DNA of 64,000 bases from Clostridia bacterium (GCA_017934975.1 JAGBIM010000022.1:36795-100794); one strand, 5' to 3'. Shown: positions 38,189-46,439, counted from the stretch's first letter. Notes: a model not told the origin generated them from the letters alone. A program made the numbers and translations.

Positions 38189-39289
38189 TTAATTTTTTCC
38201 GGGACAGCAACGGATACAGCGGTCACATTCGGAATAAAGGCCCGTTTCGGAATAGGCGCGGGAACGATATTCCAGACAGGCCGCCTCGTCGATAACCTCC
38301 TTGCGGGACACCCGCGCGCTCCATTTTTTGTTTTTCAGACATTCGGCGGGACAGGCATCCACGCACAAGCGGCAATCTCCGCAATCGTTTTTTCGGATGT
38401 GGGTATTGACGGGAAGATCCGCGTTGATATAAAGACGGCAAGAAAGGGTACGGGAGCCGTAAAGTCGGTGCACCACACGATCGTTCTTTCCCAACCAACC
38501 GAGCCCCGCCTTCAGAGCGGCAACCTTGCGGGGCAAGCTCTCATCCACGTCGAATCGGTTCAACGGCATAGGAAGATTCTGTATTCCACGGTCGTTAAAG
38601 GAAATGGAAACCGAACGCAGGATTTCGTTCAAACGATCCTTTTCCCGCAAAACCAGCTCATGATAAACGGCGTCGCTTTCCCGTCCCGTACAATGAAAAG
38701 GACGCATCAAAACCAACGCAACGGGATAGGTATCGTCGTAGGGCTCCTCGTCCACGGCGTAAAAGCCGTAGATCAGGTCGGCGTAAGAATCCAACGATTC
38801 GCAAACGTCCAGATACAGCAACAACCGATCATCCACGGTCAGCGAAAGAGAAGCGCCGTCGTCGGTGCCGCGTTTGGAGGGAGAAAAGCCCATGCTCTGG
38901 AACCATTTCCGTTCTTGCTTTTTGGAGGGATCGGTCTGAAGAATCACCGTTCCGCCTCCCCGATTTGCCACGGTACGCAGCATGGAACGCACCAATTTTC
39001 GCCCCGCACCGTTGTGACGGGCGGAGGGTTCCACGGCAATATGGGAAATGCGGTACGTATCGTTCTGCAGATCCCGTAAAATCCCGAATCCGATCTGGGT
39101 GGCACCACGAAAAACGCCGAAGCACTCGGTCTGTTCCAGTTTCTTAAAAATATTGGGGTTTTTCGGAATCATATCCCCCGTTGCCCGACGCTCCGTATCT
39201 TCGTTAAACGCAGTATACAAAATTCGGAAAGACGTTTGTTGTACGGCAGGACGGGTTACGTCCAGCTTTTTTACGGTATAGTTCGCCAC
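38189..39289 (-). CDS. Fusion: GNAT acetyltransferase domain plus QueG-like ferredoxin domain
   Basis: 366 residues from a GTG (39289) preceded by AAAGGCGG; a longer frame to 39448 would run through the divergent gene. Residues about 55-135 read as a GNAT domain (ISHIAVEPSARHNGAGRKLVRSM is the acetyl-CoA loop). Residues about 150-366 resemble the epoxyqueuosine reductase family: GLGWLGKNDRVV, CGDCRLCVDACP, and CDRCIRCCP for two [4Fe-4S] clusters. True QueG has no GNAT domain. Function is unknown: possibly a cofactor-linked reductase with an acyl-modifying partner domain. Overall match to QueG is clear at the cluster motifs, weaker elsewhere. Confidence 0.75.
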   Translation of the reverse strand: MANYTVKKLDVTRPAVQQTSFRILYTAFNEDTERRATGDMIPKNPNIFKKLEQTECFGVFRGATQIGFGILRDLQNDTYRISHIAVEPSARHNGAGRKLVRSMLRTVANRGGGTVILQTDPSKKQERKWFQSMGFSPSKRGTDDGASLSLTVDDRLLLYLDVCESLDSYADLIYGFYAVDEEPYDDTYPVALVLMRPFHCTGRESDAVYHELVLREKDRLNEILRSVSISFNDRGIQNLPMPLNRFDVDESLPRKVAALKAGLGWLGKNDRVVHRLYGSRTLSCRLYINADLPVNTHIRKNDCGDCRLCVDACPAECLKNKKWSARVSRKEVIDEAACLEYRSRAYSETGLYSECDRCIRCCPGKN

Positions 39290-39353
39290 TGAAAACCGCC
39301 TTTCTGTCCCTTGGGACGAATAATCCAAAACCGAGGGTGCATAAACTCTCTCG

Positions 39354-41102
39354 GTGGTAAAATTGATCAAAAAAGAATTTCTGAAAAACGCCGTTGCCGT
39401 CTCCGCGGTCTCTTTGACCATGAACGTCATCGGCATCGTATTCCGCACCTATCTGTCCAATCGGGTAGGGGCGGAAACCATGGGGCTTCTGCAGTTGGTG
39501 CTGTCGGTGTATTTTCCCGCCTGCACACTGGCCTCATCGGGAGTATACGTGGCCTCCACGCGGCTTTGTTCGGAGGCGTTGGCGCGCAGAGACCGAAGCG
39601 TAACGCAAATTCTGAACCGATGTCTGCTCTACAGTCTCGTCTTCGGAGGAGGCTCTTTTTTGCTTCTTTTCTTCGGAGCAAAAACCGTTGCGGGGGTCTG
39701 GTTGGGATTTCCGAAAGGAGAAATTCCCTTAAAAATCCTTTCCCTTTCCTTGCCTTTTTTAGCTGCGTCCAACGCATTGCAGGGATTCTTCTTATCCCTG
39801 CGAAAAGCAACATATTCCACAGTATTGCAAGTATCGGAGGACCTGTCCAAAATCGGCGCGACGGTATTGCTGTTCTGTCTGTATCTGGATCGGGGCCCCA
39901 CGGCGGCACTCTGTGCGACCGTAGCAGGCATGGCCGTGGGAGAAACCGTATCCTTTCTGATCGGATACACCTTATACCGACGGAAAATCCCCGGTCTTCC
40001 TCTCGCAAACCCAAGGCAAAAAACAACCTGCGCAGACGTAATAAAAATCGCATTACCATGCGCTTTCAGCGCCTATCTTCGGTCGGGGCTCGGAATGATT
40101 GAAAACCTTCTGGTTCCCCGCGGGCTTACCGCCTACGGACTGACGGAGGAGCAAACTCTTTCCGCCTTGGGAAAGATCGACGGCATGGCCTTACCCGTAC
40201 TGGTCTTCCCTGCCGCATTTCTGGCGGTGGTATCGAAGCTTCTGGTTCCCGAAATTGCGGCAGAGAACGCCGTCGGAAACAAAGAAAGCAACGTAAAAAC
40301 AAGCAATGAAGTATTGCGATGGACCTTGCTTTACAGCATCTTTATCGGGCTGTTTATGGCCGTTTTCGGACCGGATCTGGGCATGGTGCTTTACCACGAC
40401 GAAGCCTGCGGTCGCTACATCCGAATCCTCTCGCCCATAATTCCCGTCCTGTATTGCGATCGGGTCACGGACGGAATTATGAAGGGATACAACGAACAAC
40501 TGACCACCATGCGGATCAACATTCTGGAAACCGTGTTCCAAACGCTGGGCGCTCTGTTTTTGATTCCCATAACGGGCATCGTCGGTTACGTAGCGCTGTT
40601 TTGCGTGGGAAGCACCTTCAATTTTGCACTCTCTTATCGCGCTCTGAAAAAAATCGGAGCCGCGTCTTTTCCGCCAAAGCGGGAGCTTTTCTCCTGCCTC
40701 TTGGCGGCGGGGGCGGCAATTTTACCCTTCAAAACCGTCGGCACGGTGATCCGGATTCCCCTTTGGGTCTCCGTAGTCGGAGCCGCGGGATTCTATCTCG
40801 TATTCTTACGGGAAATGACGGGAAAAAGAAAAAAAACGGTCAAGATTCATCTTTGGCGGGATCCGAAGCGGAAAGATCCTGCAAGAATTCCAACATCAGC
40901 ACAGAGGAAGGAGCAAGCGGCGCTCCGCCATCTCCCACCACAACATCCGAAAAGGACAGGCGAACCTGCGGAAAAATCAAGGAAAAACGGAAGGGTCCGT
41001 TTCTTCCCGGATCCAACTCCAGGCGACCGCCCACGGCGGAAAGCCGATGATGCAGAAAAGACAGGTCTGCGGAGGGAAGTTTCTCGGAAGATTCGGCCGT
41101 AA
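39354..41102 (+). CDS. SpoVB/MurJ-like polysaccharide flippase (MOP superfamily)
   Basis: 582 residues in the open frame, of which the first ~495 form about 12-14 membrane helices. Features: NAVAVSAVSLTMNVIGIVFRTYL at the N-terminus, VGAETMGLLQLVLSVYFPA, and central SAYLRSGLGMIENLLVPRGL, as in SpoVB-type lipid-linked oligosaccharide flippases. The last ~88 residues are Arg/Lys/Pro-rich and lie antisense to the next gene, so the true C-terminus is doubtful (a frameshift near the A-rich stretch at 40826-40836 is possible). Start: GTG at 39354 or TTG at 39363; ribosome site is weak (GGTGG). Likely role: moving lipid II or a spore-cortex precursor. Confidence 0.75.
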   Translation: MVKLIKKEFLKNAVAVSAVSLTMNVIGIVFRTYLSNRVGAETMGLLQLVLSVYFPACTLASSGVYVASTRLCSEALARRDRSVTQILNRCLLYSLVFGGGSFLLLFFGAKTVAGVWLGFPKGEIPLKILSLSLPFLAASNALQGFFLSLRKATYSTVLQVSEDLSKIGATVLLFCLYLDRGPTAALCATVAGMAVGETVSFLIGYTLYRRKIPGLPLANPRQKTTCADVIKIALPCAFSAYLRSGLGMIENLLVPRGLTAYGLTEEQTLSALGKIDGMALPVLVFPAAFLAVVSKLLVPEIAAENAVGNKESNVKTSNEVLRWTLLYSIFIGLFMAVFGPDLGMVLYHDEACGRYIRILSPIIPVLYCDRVTDGIMKGYNEQLTTMRINILETVFQTLGALFLIPITGIVGYVALFCVGSTFNFALSYRALKKIGAASFPPKRELFSCLLAAGAAILPFKTVGTVIRIPLWVSVVGAAGFYLVFLREMTGKRKKTVKIHLWRDPKRKDPARIPTSAQRKEQAALRHLPPQHPKRTGEPAEKSRKNGRVRFFPDPTPGDRPRRKADDAEKTGLRREVSRKIRP

Positions 41103-41880
41103 GATGCCAATGGGGCGTCAAAAAACGAATTTCGTTTTCCCGTTCGCCTGCCTCCAGAGAAACGGCGATCGGTCCGCCGTCCGCCCGATAAACGGACAAA
41201 AAGGTAAGAACGTCGGTGACGATGCGGATCAACGCATCCCGACCAAGAGGCAGATACAATCGCTCCGAAGGGGAAAACCTCATGGGCGGAAAGCATTTTG
41301 CGCAAAGGGCAAGAACCTCACTTGCATCACAGATCCGCAGGGACTCCTCACTTTGCACGCAAGCACCCTCCGTGCGGGACAGAAAAGCACAGGCACGAAC
41401 CAAGCGCTTGCGGGCAGAGGCGAGAACTCGTCCGAATTTCGGATCCACGGAACGGAACGGTTCGCCGTCCAAAAGAGTAAGAAATTCCAGTATGGGTTCC
41501 GACACCTCTTCGCGGATCATCCGCAGCAACGGCTCGTCCGCGGCGTAAATCGCATCCTCCGGAACCAACGAAGCACAGTGAACGAAACCGAAAACGTATT
41601 CCACGTTTCCCGCACCATCCCGAACCGGCTGAAAGATCAATTCGTACTGCAAATCGCTTTCCATAGGGAGAATCACGGTATGGCCCACCGAAATCCGTTT
41701 CCTTGCGGAGAGCAGAGATGGCTCGGTGCAAAACAGGCGCAACCCCACGGAGGTGAGCCAGGGATGCATCCGACGGGCTACGGGATTGGCGTAAAAAAGA
41801 TCCAGATCCCGCGTAAACAGAAAAACGGGAGACAAAACCCGATCAAAATAGGAAAAATCTGCCCCGGACAACTCTTTCAC
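40840..41880 (-). CDS. PAS-like, degenerate sensor-kinase-like protein
   Basis: 346 residues. The N-terminal ~110 residues have a PAS-like arrangement (FDRVLSPVFLFTRDLDLFYANPVARRMH). The middle is helical and the last ~140 residues resemble a HATPase fold (ALIRIVTDVLTFLSVYRADGGPIAVSLEAG, then LSFLHHRLSAVGGRLELDPG). No phospho-accepting H-box, N-box asparagine or clear G-box is seen, so kinase activity is doubtful. Its promoter overlaps the 3' end of spoIIID. It may be a non-catalytic sensor or histidine-kinase remnant involved in sporulation timing; this is inference. Confidence 0.55.
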   Translation of the reverse strand: MKELSGADFSYFDRVLSPVFLFTRDLDLFYANPVARRMHPWLTSVGLRLFCTEPSLLSARKRISVGHTVILPMESDLQYELIFQPVRDGAGNVEYVFGFVHCASLVPEDAIYAADEPLLRMIREEVSEPILEFLTLLDGEPFRSVDPKFGRVLASARKRLVRACAFLSRTEGACVQSEESLRICDASEVLALCAKCFPPMRFSPSERLYLPLGRDALIRIVTDVLTFLSVYRADGGPIAVSLEAGERENEIRFLTPHWHLTAESSEKLPSADLSFLHHRLSAVGGRLELDPGRNGPFRFSLIFPQVRLSFSDVVVGDGGAPLAPSSVLMLEFLQDLSASDPAKDES

Positions 41881-41906
41881 CTCCGCTTTGTTTGCCGTTT
41901 TATCTT

Positions 41907-41935
41907 ATTATAACACCCGAAAAACCGATTGTCAA
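41907..41935 (-). promoter_or_regulatory. Promoter of the PAS-like gene
   Basis: Minus strand TTGACA (41935-41930), 17-base spacer, TATAAT (41912-41907). The -35 overlaps the spoIIID stop. Confidence 0.85.
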
Positions 41936-42201
41936 GAGGGTTTGCACTCGTTTTTCTGCAAAAGGCGGTATTTTTCGCGGGTTGCGTATCCGCCGCGCAA
42001 ATGCCGTTCGGATTTGTTTTGTTCCAAGACCTCGCGCACCTGCTCGTACAGTCCCGCATGATAATCCTTCAGACGACAGGTAACGTCCTTATGTACCGTG
42101 GATTTGGACACTCCGAACTGCTTTGCCGCATCCCGTACGGTCGCTCCGTTTTCGGCAATATAGACCGCCAAAGTCAATACCCGTTCCCGCAATTCTTCCA
42201 T
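41932..42201 (-). CDS. spoIIID: Sporulation transcription regulator SpoIIID
   Basis: 89 residues, the family length. Helix-turn-helix GATVRDAAKQFGVSKSTVHKDVT and the basic C-terminal stretch LRGGYATREKYRL. DNA-binding regulator of mother-cell genes. Ribosome site GGAGGGG. Strong evidence that the organism forms spores. Confidence 0.96.
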   Translation of the reverse strand: MEELRERVLTLAVYIAENGATVRDAAKQFGVSKSTVHKDVTCRLKDYHAGLYEQVREVLEQNKSERHLRGGYATREKYRLLQKNECKPS

Positions 42202-42273
42202 AATTCAACCCCTCCAAAAGCGTTTCTATTGGAAATCTATGTCGGCAATCTGTGGGATATTCCGAAAAAATAC

Positions 42274-42302
42274 TTGACATTTCGAATCAGATGTTGTATA
42301 AT
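42274..42302 (+). promoter_or_regulatory. Promoter of the dacF-like gene
   Basis: TTGACA (42274-42279), 17-base spacer, TATAAT (42297-42302), 50 bases before the start. Divergent from spoIIID. Confidence 0.85.
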
Positions 42303-42351
42303 ATAAGATAAAGAACCGTGCGTTCATTTTGCAAAACGTGAGGACTTAATT

Positions 42352-43830
42352 ATGAAACGTGTTTTGACTCTTCTTTGCGCGCTTCTGCTTCTGGTCTCCT
42401 GCCTTACCGTGGGAACCGCCGCGGAAACCGCAAAACAGCCGACCGTCAATTCCGAAGCCGCCATCGTGGTGGATGCGGAGACGGGGGTCACGCTGTATCA
42501 ACGAAACGAAACCAAACAACTGGCACCCGCGGACTCCGCCCAGATCATGACGGCGCTACTGGCCCTGGAATCGGGAAAGGCCAACGAGACGATCACGGTC
42601 ACCAAAGAAATCGCCGCAACCTTTGACAAGAAGGGGACGAACATTCCCCTTGCCGTCGGCGACGAGGTCAAAATGATCGATCTGGTCTACGCCATGATGC
42701 TCGGCTCCAATTCCGACGCGGCCAAAACCATAGCCGTGGCGGTCAGCGGATCGGAAAAAACCTTTGCCGAAAAAATGACGGCGCGGATCCAGCAGATTAC
42801 GGGAACGAAAAGCTCCACCTTTGCAAACGCGGACGGAGAACCCTCCGACGGAAACCGCACCACGGCGAAGGACCTGGCGTTGCTGGTTCGGGAAGCCATG
42901 AAGAACGACGAATTCCGCACGGTATTCGGAACCACTGCGTACACCATGCCAGCCCCCAACGCAAACTCTTCCGAGCGCCCCTTCTCCACCATTTGCATGC
43001 TCATGCGAAACAACGACATGAACGTAAAGTACGACGATACCGTCGGCGGGAAATCGGGTTGGAACAAGGACGCGAAATACACCCTGGTTTCCGCGGCTCA
43101 GCGGGACGGAAGAACCTTGATTTGCGTGGTGTTGGGTGCATCGGAATCCAAACAACGCTATCAGGAAACCATCGCTCTGTTTGATTACATCTTTGCAACG
43201 TTCCGAAACGTGGAAATCCCCACCAGTCTACTGGCTCCCACGGAAATTGACGTGGTAAAGGACGGAAAAGTCGTTCGCAAAATCGTGGTTTCCATTCCCG
43301 AAGGAACGAAGCTGTCCACGAACACGGAGTTCCGGGAAGGAACCATGGCCATCGCCTCTTCCCTGCCAAAGCAGGTCCAGGAAGGGGAAACCAACATCAC
43401 CCTGACCGTTTCGGCAAAAGACCAGAACGGCATCACCGTGGTACTGGGATCAGTTATTCTGAACGTAGAAACCAGAGCGCCCGAAACGGAATCGCCGCCC
43501 GCAAACGATGAAAATCTGGGTGGACAGACGGAAAAGAAAAAATCCTTCGGCGCAAAGCTTTGGGACATCGTCAAGAGTCTGTTGTTGTTCCTTCTGTACG
43601 TCATTCTCGCAATCGTCCTTCTTGCCTTGGTCCTTTTCGTCATGTCCTACGTACAACGGAAAAAGCGTCAGGCCCGTCGCAAACGGCGCAGAGAAGAACA
43701 AGCCGCAACGGGAAACCGTCACGCTGCCCCGACTACGGGTCGCAGACACAAGGAAATTGCGGAAGCGGAAAAACCCGAGGAAGACTCCGAAGAATCCGTA
43801 GAAGAGACCGAAGAGGAATACGAATTTTAA
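42352..43830 (+). CDS. DacF-like D-alanyl-D-alanine carboxypeptidase homologue, catalytic residues replaced
   Basis: 492 residues. N-terminal signal (LLLLVSC could also be a lipobox at Cys17), a PBP5/DacF-type peptidase domain (about 30-275), a beta-rich second domain (about 285-380), a membrane helix (about 405-430) and a charged Arg/Glu tail. The S-x-x-K catalytic box, normally APASTTKIMT, reads APADSAQIMT (residues 58-67), so serine is Asp61 and lysine is Gln64. S-x-N is changed to S-N-S (119-121). Only the third motif is kept, as KSG (234-236). The frame is intact, so it is probably a conserved non-enzymatic peptidoglycan-binding protein, not a pseudogene. Confidence 0.85.
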   Translation: MKRVLTLLCALLLLVSCLTVGTAAETAKQPTVNSEAAIVVDAETGVTLYQRNETKQLAPADSAQIMTALLALESGKANETITVTKEIAATFDKKGTNIPLAVGDEVKMIDLVYAMMLGSNSDAAKTIAVAVSGSEKTFAEKMTARIQQITGTKSSTFANADGEPSDGNRTTAKDLALLVREAMKNDEFRTVFGTTAYTMPAPNANSSERPFSTICMLMRNNDMNVKYDDTVGGKSGWNKDAKYTLVSAAQRDGRTLICVVLGASESKQRYQETIALFDYIFATFRNVEIPTSLLAPTEIDVVKDGKVVRKIVVSIPEGTKLSTNTEFREGTMAIASSLPKQVQEGETNITLTVSAKDQNGITVVLGSVILNVETRAPETESPPANDENLGGQTEKKKSFGAKLWDIVKSLLLFLLYVILAIVLLALVLFVMSYVQRKKRQARRKRRREEQAATGNRHAAPTTGRRHKEIAEAEKPEEDSEESVEETEEEYEF

Positions 43831-43874
43831 CGTAAATTTTTTCATAAACTATAAGAAAACAGGAGTGCAAGATC

Positions 43875-44873
43875 ATGATTTTAGTTACCGGCGGAGCAGG
43901 ATATATCGGAAGCCATACCTGCGTAGAACTTCTTAACAGAGGCTATGAAATCGTCATTATGGACAATTTCAGCAACTCCAAACCCGATGCGTTGGACAAA
44001 ATCCGTAAGATTACGGGGAAAGACTTCAAGTTTTATGAAGCCGACATGTGCGACGATGAAGCGATGGATCGCATTTTTGCGGAAAACAAGATCGATTCCG
44101 TCATTCACTTTGCAGGATACAAGGCCGTGGGCGAATCGGTGAAAAAGCCTTTGATGTACTATCGTAACAATCTGCTGGGCACCATCGTACTTTGCGAGGC
44201 CATGAAGAAATACGGATGCACGAAAATGCTCTTTTCCTCCTCCGCAACGGTTTACGGAAACCCTGCCACCGTTCCCATCCGTGAAGATTTCCCCCTGTCC
44301 ACCACCAATCCCTACGGCACCACGAAGCTGATGATCGAACGGATTCTGGAAGACGTGGTTGTTGCAAACCCCGATTGGAGCGTGGTATTACTCCGTTATT
44401 TCAATCCCATCGGTGCTCACAAGAGCGGTCTGATCGGTGAAAATCCCAACGGAATTCCCAACAATCTGGTGCCCTACGTAGCGCGGGTTGCTTGCGGTAA
44501 ATATCCCGAGGTACACGTGTTCGGCAACGACTACCCCACTCCCGACGGAACGGGCGTGCGTGACTACATCCACGTGGTGGATCTTGCCCTCGGTCACGTC
44601 AAGGCCATGGAAAAGGCCATGGTTTCCACGGGCGTGAACGTATATAATCTGGGGACCGGCAAGGGTTACAGCGTTCTGGACATTATCAAGGCCTACGAAA
44701 AGGCTTGCGGAAAAGAGATTCCTTACGTCATCGACCCCCGTCGTCCCGGCGACATTCCCACCTGCTATGCCGATCCCGAAAAATCCCTGAAAGAACTGGG
44801 ATGGAAAGCCACCATGGGCATTGAAGAAATGTGCGAGGACTCCTGGAGATTCACCGTAAACAATCAAGACTGA
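43875..44873 (+). CDS. galE: UDP-glucose 4-epimerase
   Basis: 332 residues. NAD-binding start VTGGAGYIGSHTCVELLNRGY, SSSATVYGNP, and the catalytic Tyr-Lys in NPYGTTKLMIE. GALxxG-type C-terminal features include YNLGTGKGYSVLDII. Interconverts UDP-glucose and UDP-galactose. Strong AGGAG site. Followed 14 bases later by the cytidylate-kinase-like gene. Confidence 0.97.
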   Translation: MILVTGGAGYIGSHTCVELLNRGYEIVIMDNFSNSKPDALDKIRKITGKDFKFYEADMCDDEAMDRIFAENKIDSVIHFAGYKAVGESVKKPLMYYRNNLLGTIVLCEAMKKYGCTKMLFSSSATVYGNPATVPIREDFPLSTTNPYGTTKLMIERILEDVVVANPDWSVVLLRYFNPIGAHKSGLIGENPNGIPNNLVPYVARVACGKYPEVHVFGNDYPTPDGTGVRDYIHVVDLALGHVKAMEKAMVSTGVNVYNLGTGKGYSVLDIIKAYEKACGKEIPYVIDPRRPGDIPTCYADPEKSLKELGWKATMGIEEMCEDSWRFTVNNQD

Positions 44874-44887
44874 TTCGGAGGAATATT

Positions 44888-45532
44888 ATGGCTGAAAAAT
44901 TCATCGTGACCATTTGCAGACAGTTTGGAAGCGGCGGCAGCGAAATCGGATACCGCCTCGCAGAAGAACTGGGCGTAAAATACTACGATAAAAACCTGAT
45001 CGTGCAGGCCGCAAAAGAGAGCGGGCTGTCCGAACACGTCATGGCCGCAGAGGAAGAAAAGCCCTCGGGAAGCTTCCTCTACTCCATGGTTCTTGCTCCT
45101 CACGCGGCGGCGTCTCACTTTCTGAATTGGACGGAAGACTCCCTGAATGATCGCATCTACAAAGCGCAAGCAAACGTGATCCGAAAAGCGGCCGCAGAGG
45201 AATCCTGCATTTTTATCGGGCGTTGTGCCGATTATCTTCTGTGGGATGAGCCCAACGTATACCGCATCTTCATTCAGGCAGACCTGGAAGACCGCAAGGA
45301 GCGCATTGCCAAGGAAGGCAACGTTTCCTTGGATAAGGCGGCGGATATTATCAAGAAAAAGGATAAGACCCGCGCAAATTACTATAATTTCCACACCAAC
45401 AACAAATGGACGGACCTGACCAACTATGATCTGTGTCTGAACGTTTCCAAAATCGGTGGCATCGACGAAGCGGTGCATCTGATCCGTGAAATGATCGAAC
45501 TGCGGTTCTTCAACAAAGCAGAAAAAGAATAA
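44888..45532 (+). CDS. Cytidylate kinase-like family protein
   Basis: 214 residues from ATG at 44888 after CGGAGG. Starts MAEKFIVTICRQFGSGGSEIG, the P-loop variant (ITIxRQxGSGGxxIG) of the cytidylate-kinase-like family, followed by LAEELGVKYYDKNLI. The later FIGRCADYLL and VSLDKAADIIKKKDKTRANYYNF are also family-typical. True Cmk usually differs in the CMP-binding insert; substrate here is not established. Ends with a stem-loop before the tRNA. Confidence 0.85.
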   Translation: MAEKFIVTICRQFGSGGSEIGYRLAEELGVKYYDKNLIVQAAKESGLSEHVMAAEEEKPSGSFLYSMVLAPHAAASHFLNWTEDSLNDRIYKAQANVIRKAAAEESCIFIGRCADYLLWDEPNVYRIFIQADLEDRKERIAKEGNVSLDKAADIIKKKDKTRANYYNFHTNNKWTDLTNYDLCLNVSKIGGIDEAVHLIREMIELRFFNKAEKE

Positions 45533-45542
45533 ACGCGACGCA

Positions 45543-45572
45543 AGGACTGCTCGCAGGTCGGGCAGTCCTCTT
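45543..45572 (+). terminator. Stem-loop after the cytidylate-kinase-like gene
   Basis: AGGACTGC, ten-base loop, GCAGTCCT followed by CTTT. Weak T run, so termination may be partial and the tRNA could be read through. Confidence 0.6.
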
Positions 45573-45575
45573 TAC

Positions 45576-45650
45576 GCCCCCATAGTTAAATGGATATAAC
45601 AAGCCCCTCCTAAGGGCTAGTTACAGGTTCGATTCCTGTTGGGGGTGCCA
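45576..45650 (+). tRNA. tRNA-Arg (anticodon CCU)
   Basis: 75 bases including an encoded CCA. Acceptor GCCCCCA pairs with TGGGGGT (one G-U), D arm GTTA/TAAC, anticodon stem AGCCC/GGGCT with loop CTCCTAA (anticodon CCT), T arm ACAGG/CCTGT with loop TTCGATT. Reads AGG codons. Followed by a terminator. Confidence 0.95.
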
Positions 45651-45653
45651 AGT

Positions 45654-45690
45654 AAAAAACTCTTTTGTCTACGGGACAAAAGAGTTTTTT
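45654..45690 (+). terminator. Terminator after tRNA-Arg
   Basis: AAAAAACTCTTTTGTC, four-base loop, GACAAAAGAGTTTTTT. Near-symmetric, so it may act both ways. Confidence 0.88.
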
Positions 45691-45698
45691 ACAATGAT

Positions 45699-45860
45699 AT
45701 CCGTTTCTAAAGGAACGGGTGATACACCCTGCGGGTATGATATCTGCTTCGCAGATGATATACGCTTTGCGTATAAAAGAACGGATGTTATATCAGGCTT
45801 GCGAAGCAAGTATATCATGCGGCGAATAACGTATATCATATCGCGTCAGCGATATATCAC
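45699..45860. repeat. Cluster of short palindromes joined by TGATATA-like linkers
   Basis: At least six small hairpins in a row: CCGTT..AACGG (45701-45718), ACCCTGCGGGT (45726-45736), ATCTGCTTCGCAGAT (45742-45756), ATACGCTTTGCGTAT (45760-45774), CTTGCGAAGCAAG (45798-45810), TATCGCGTCAGCGATA (45839-45854). Linkers are mostly GATAT, TATATCAT or similar. Fills the gap between the tRNA terminator and the orphan membrane gene; no coding potential. Looks like a REP-type array. Confidence 0.75.
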
Positions 45861-45880
45861 GCAAAAGGCAGAGAAAAATT

Positions 45881-46387
45881 ATGAAGAAAAAACAAATATC
45901 ACAAGGACAGGCCCTCTTGATTTTAATCGTGGGAATCTTACTTGGGACCGTTTTTACCTTTGGTATGCAATATTGGAACAAAGAGGTTCCGCGGGAATCC
46001 TGCACGACCGTCAAAACAAAGTTTCTTTCGTATGATGAAGATCGAAGACTCAAAAAACCTTTGCAAATCGTACAGATTTTTATTGATTGCACAAACGGGG
46101 AAAGATACGTTATTGACGGCGCATCCGTAAACACCGAGTTAAGAAACGCACTGTCAGCTCTGCAGGAAGGAGAAAACATTACTCTCCTGATTCATCCCAA
46201 CAGTGACACCATCGTTGAATTTTCAAACGCACACGGCAAGCTGCTATTTTTCGAAGATACAATCAAAGATTTAACAGGAGAAGCAACGGGATTTCTTATT
46301 CTTGGAATCTTTCTGTATCTTGTATCCCTTTTGGGGTTGTATCACGTCGTATCACACCTTATCCGAAAAAGAACCGCCGCAAAATGA
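45881..46387 (+). CDS. Orphan two-helix membrane protein
   Basis: 168 residues. N-terminal helix (about 10-30), an extracytoplasmic beta-rich middle (about 35-125) and a C-terminal helix (about 138-160) ending in a basic tail. The layout recalls DUF3592-type proteins but the match is weak. It is more AT-rich than its neighbours and sits between the palindrome cluster and a terminator, so it may have arrived with a tRNA-site insertion. No ribosome site better than GAGAAAAA is visible. Function unknown. Confidence 0.6.
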   Translation: MKKKQISQGQALLILIVGILLGTVFTFGMQYWNKEVPRESCTTVKTKFLSYDEDRRLKKPLQIVQIFIDCTNGERYVIDGASVNTELRNALSALQEGENITLLIHPNSDTIVEFSNAHGKLLFFEDTIKDLTGEATGFLILGIFLYLVSLLGLYHVVSHLIRKRTAAK

Positions 46388-46407
46388 CCCTTACGTTTAT
46401 TCTATTC

Positions 46408-46439
46408 GAATCCCCTCTTTGCAGGGGATTCTTTTCTTT
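46408..46439 (+). terminator. Terminator of the orphan membrane gene
   Basis: GAATCCCCT, six-base loop, AGGGGATTC then TTTTCTTT. Confidence 0.85.

Noticed and set aside
45699..45860. CRISPR array
   Set aside because: Repeats are different short palindromes with AT linkers, without constant repeats or regular spacers; no cas genes in the window.
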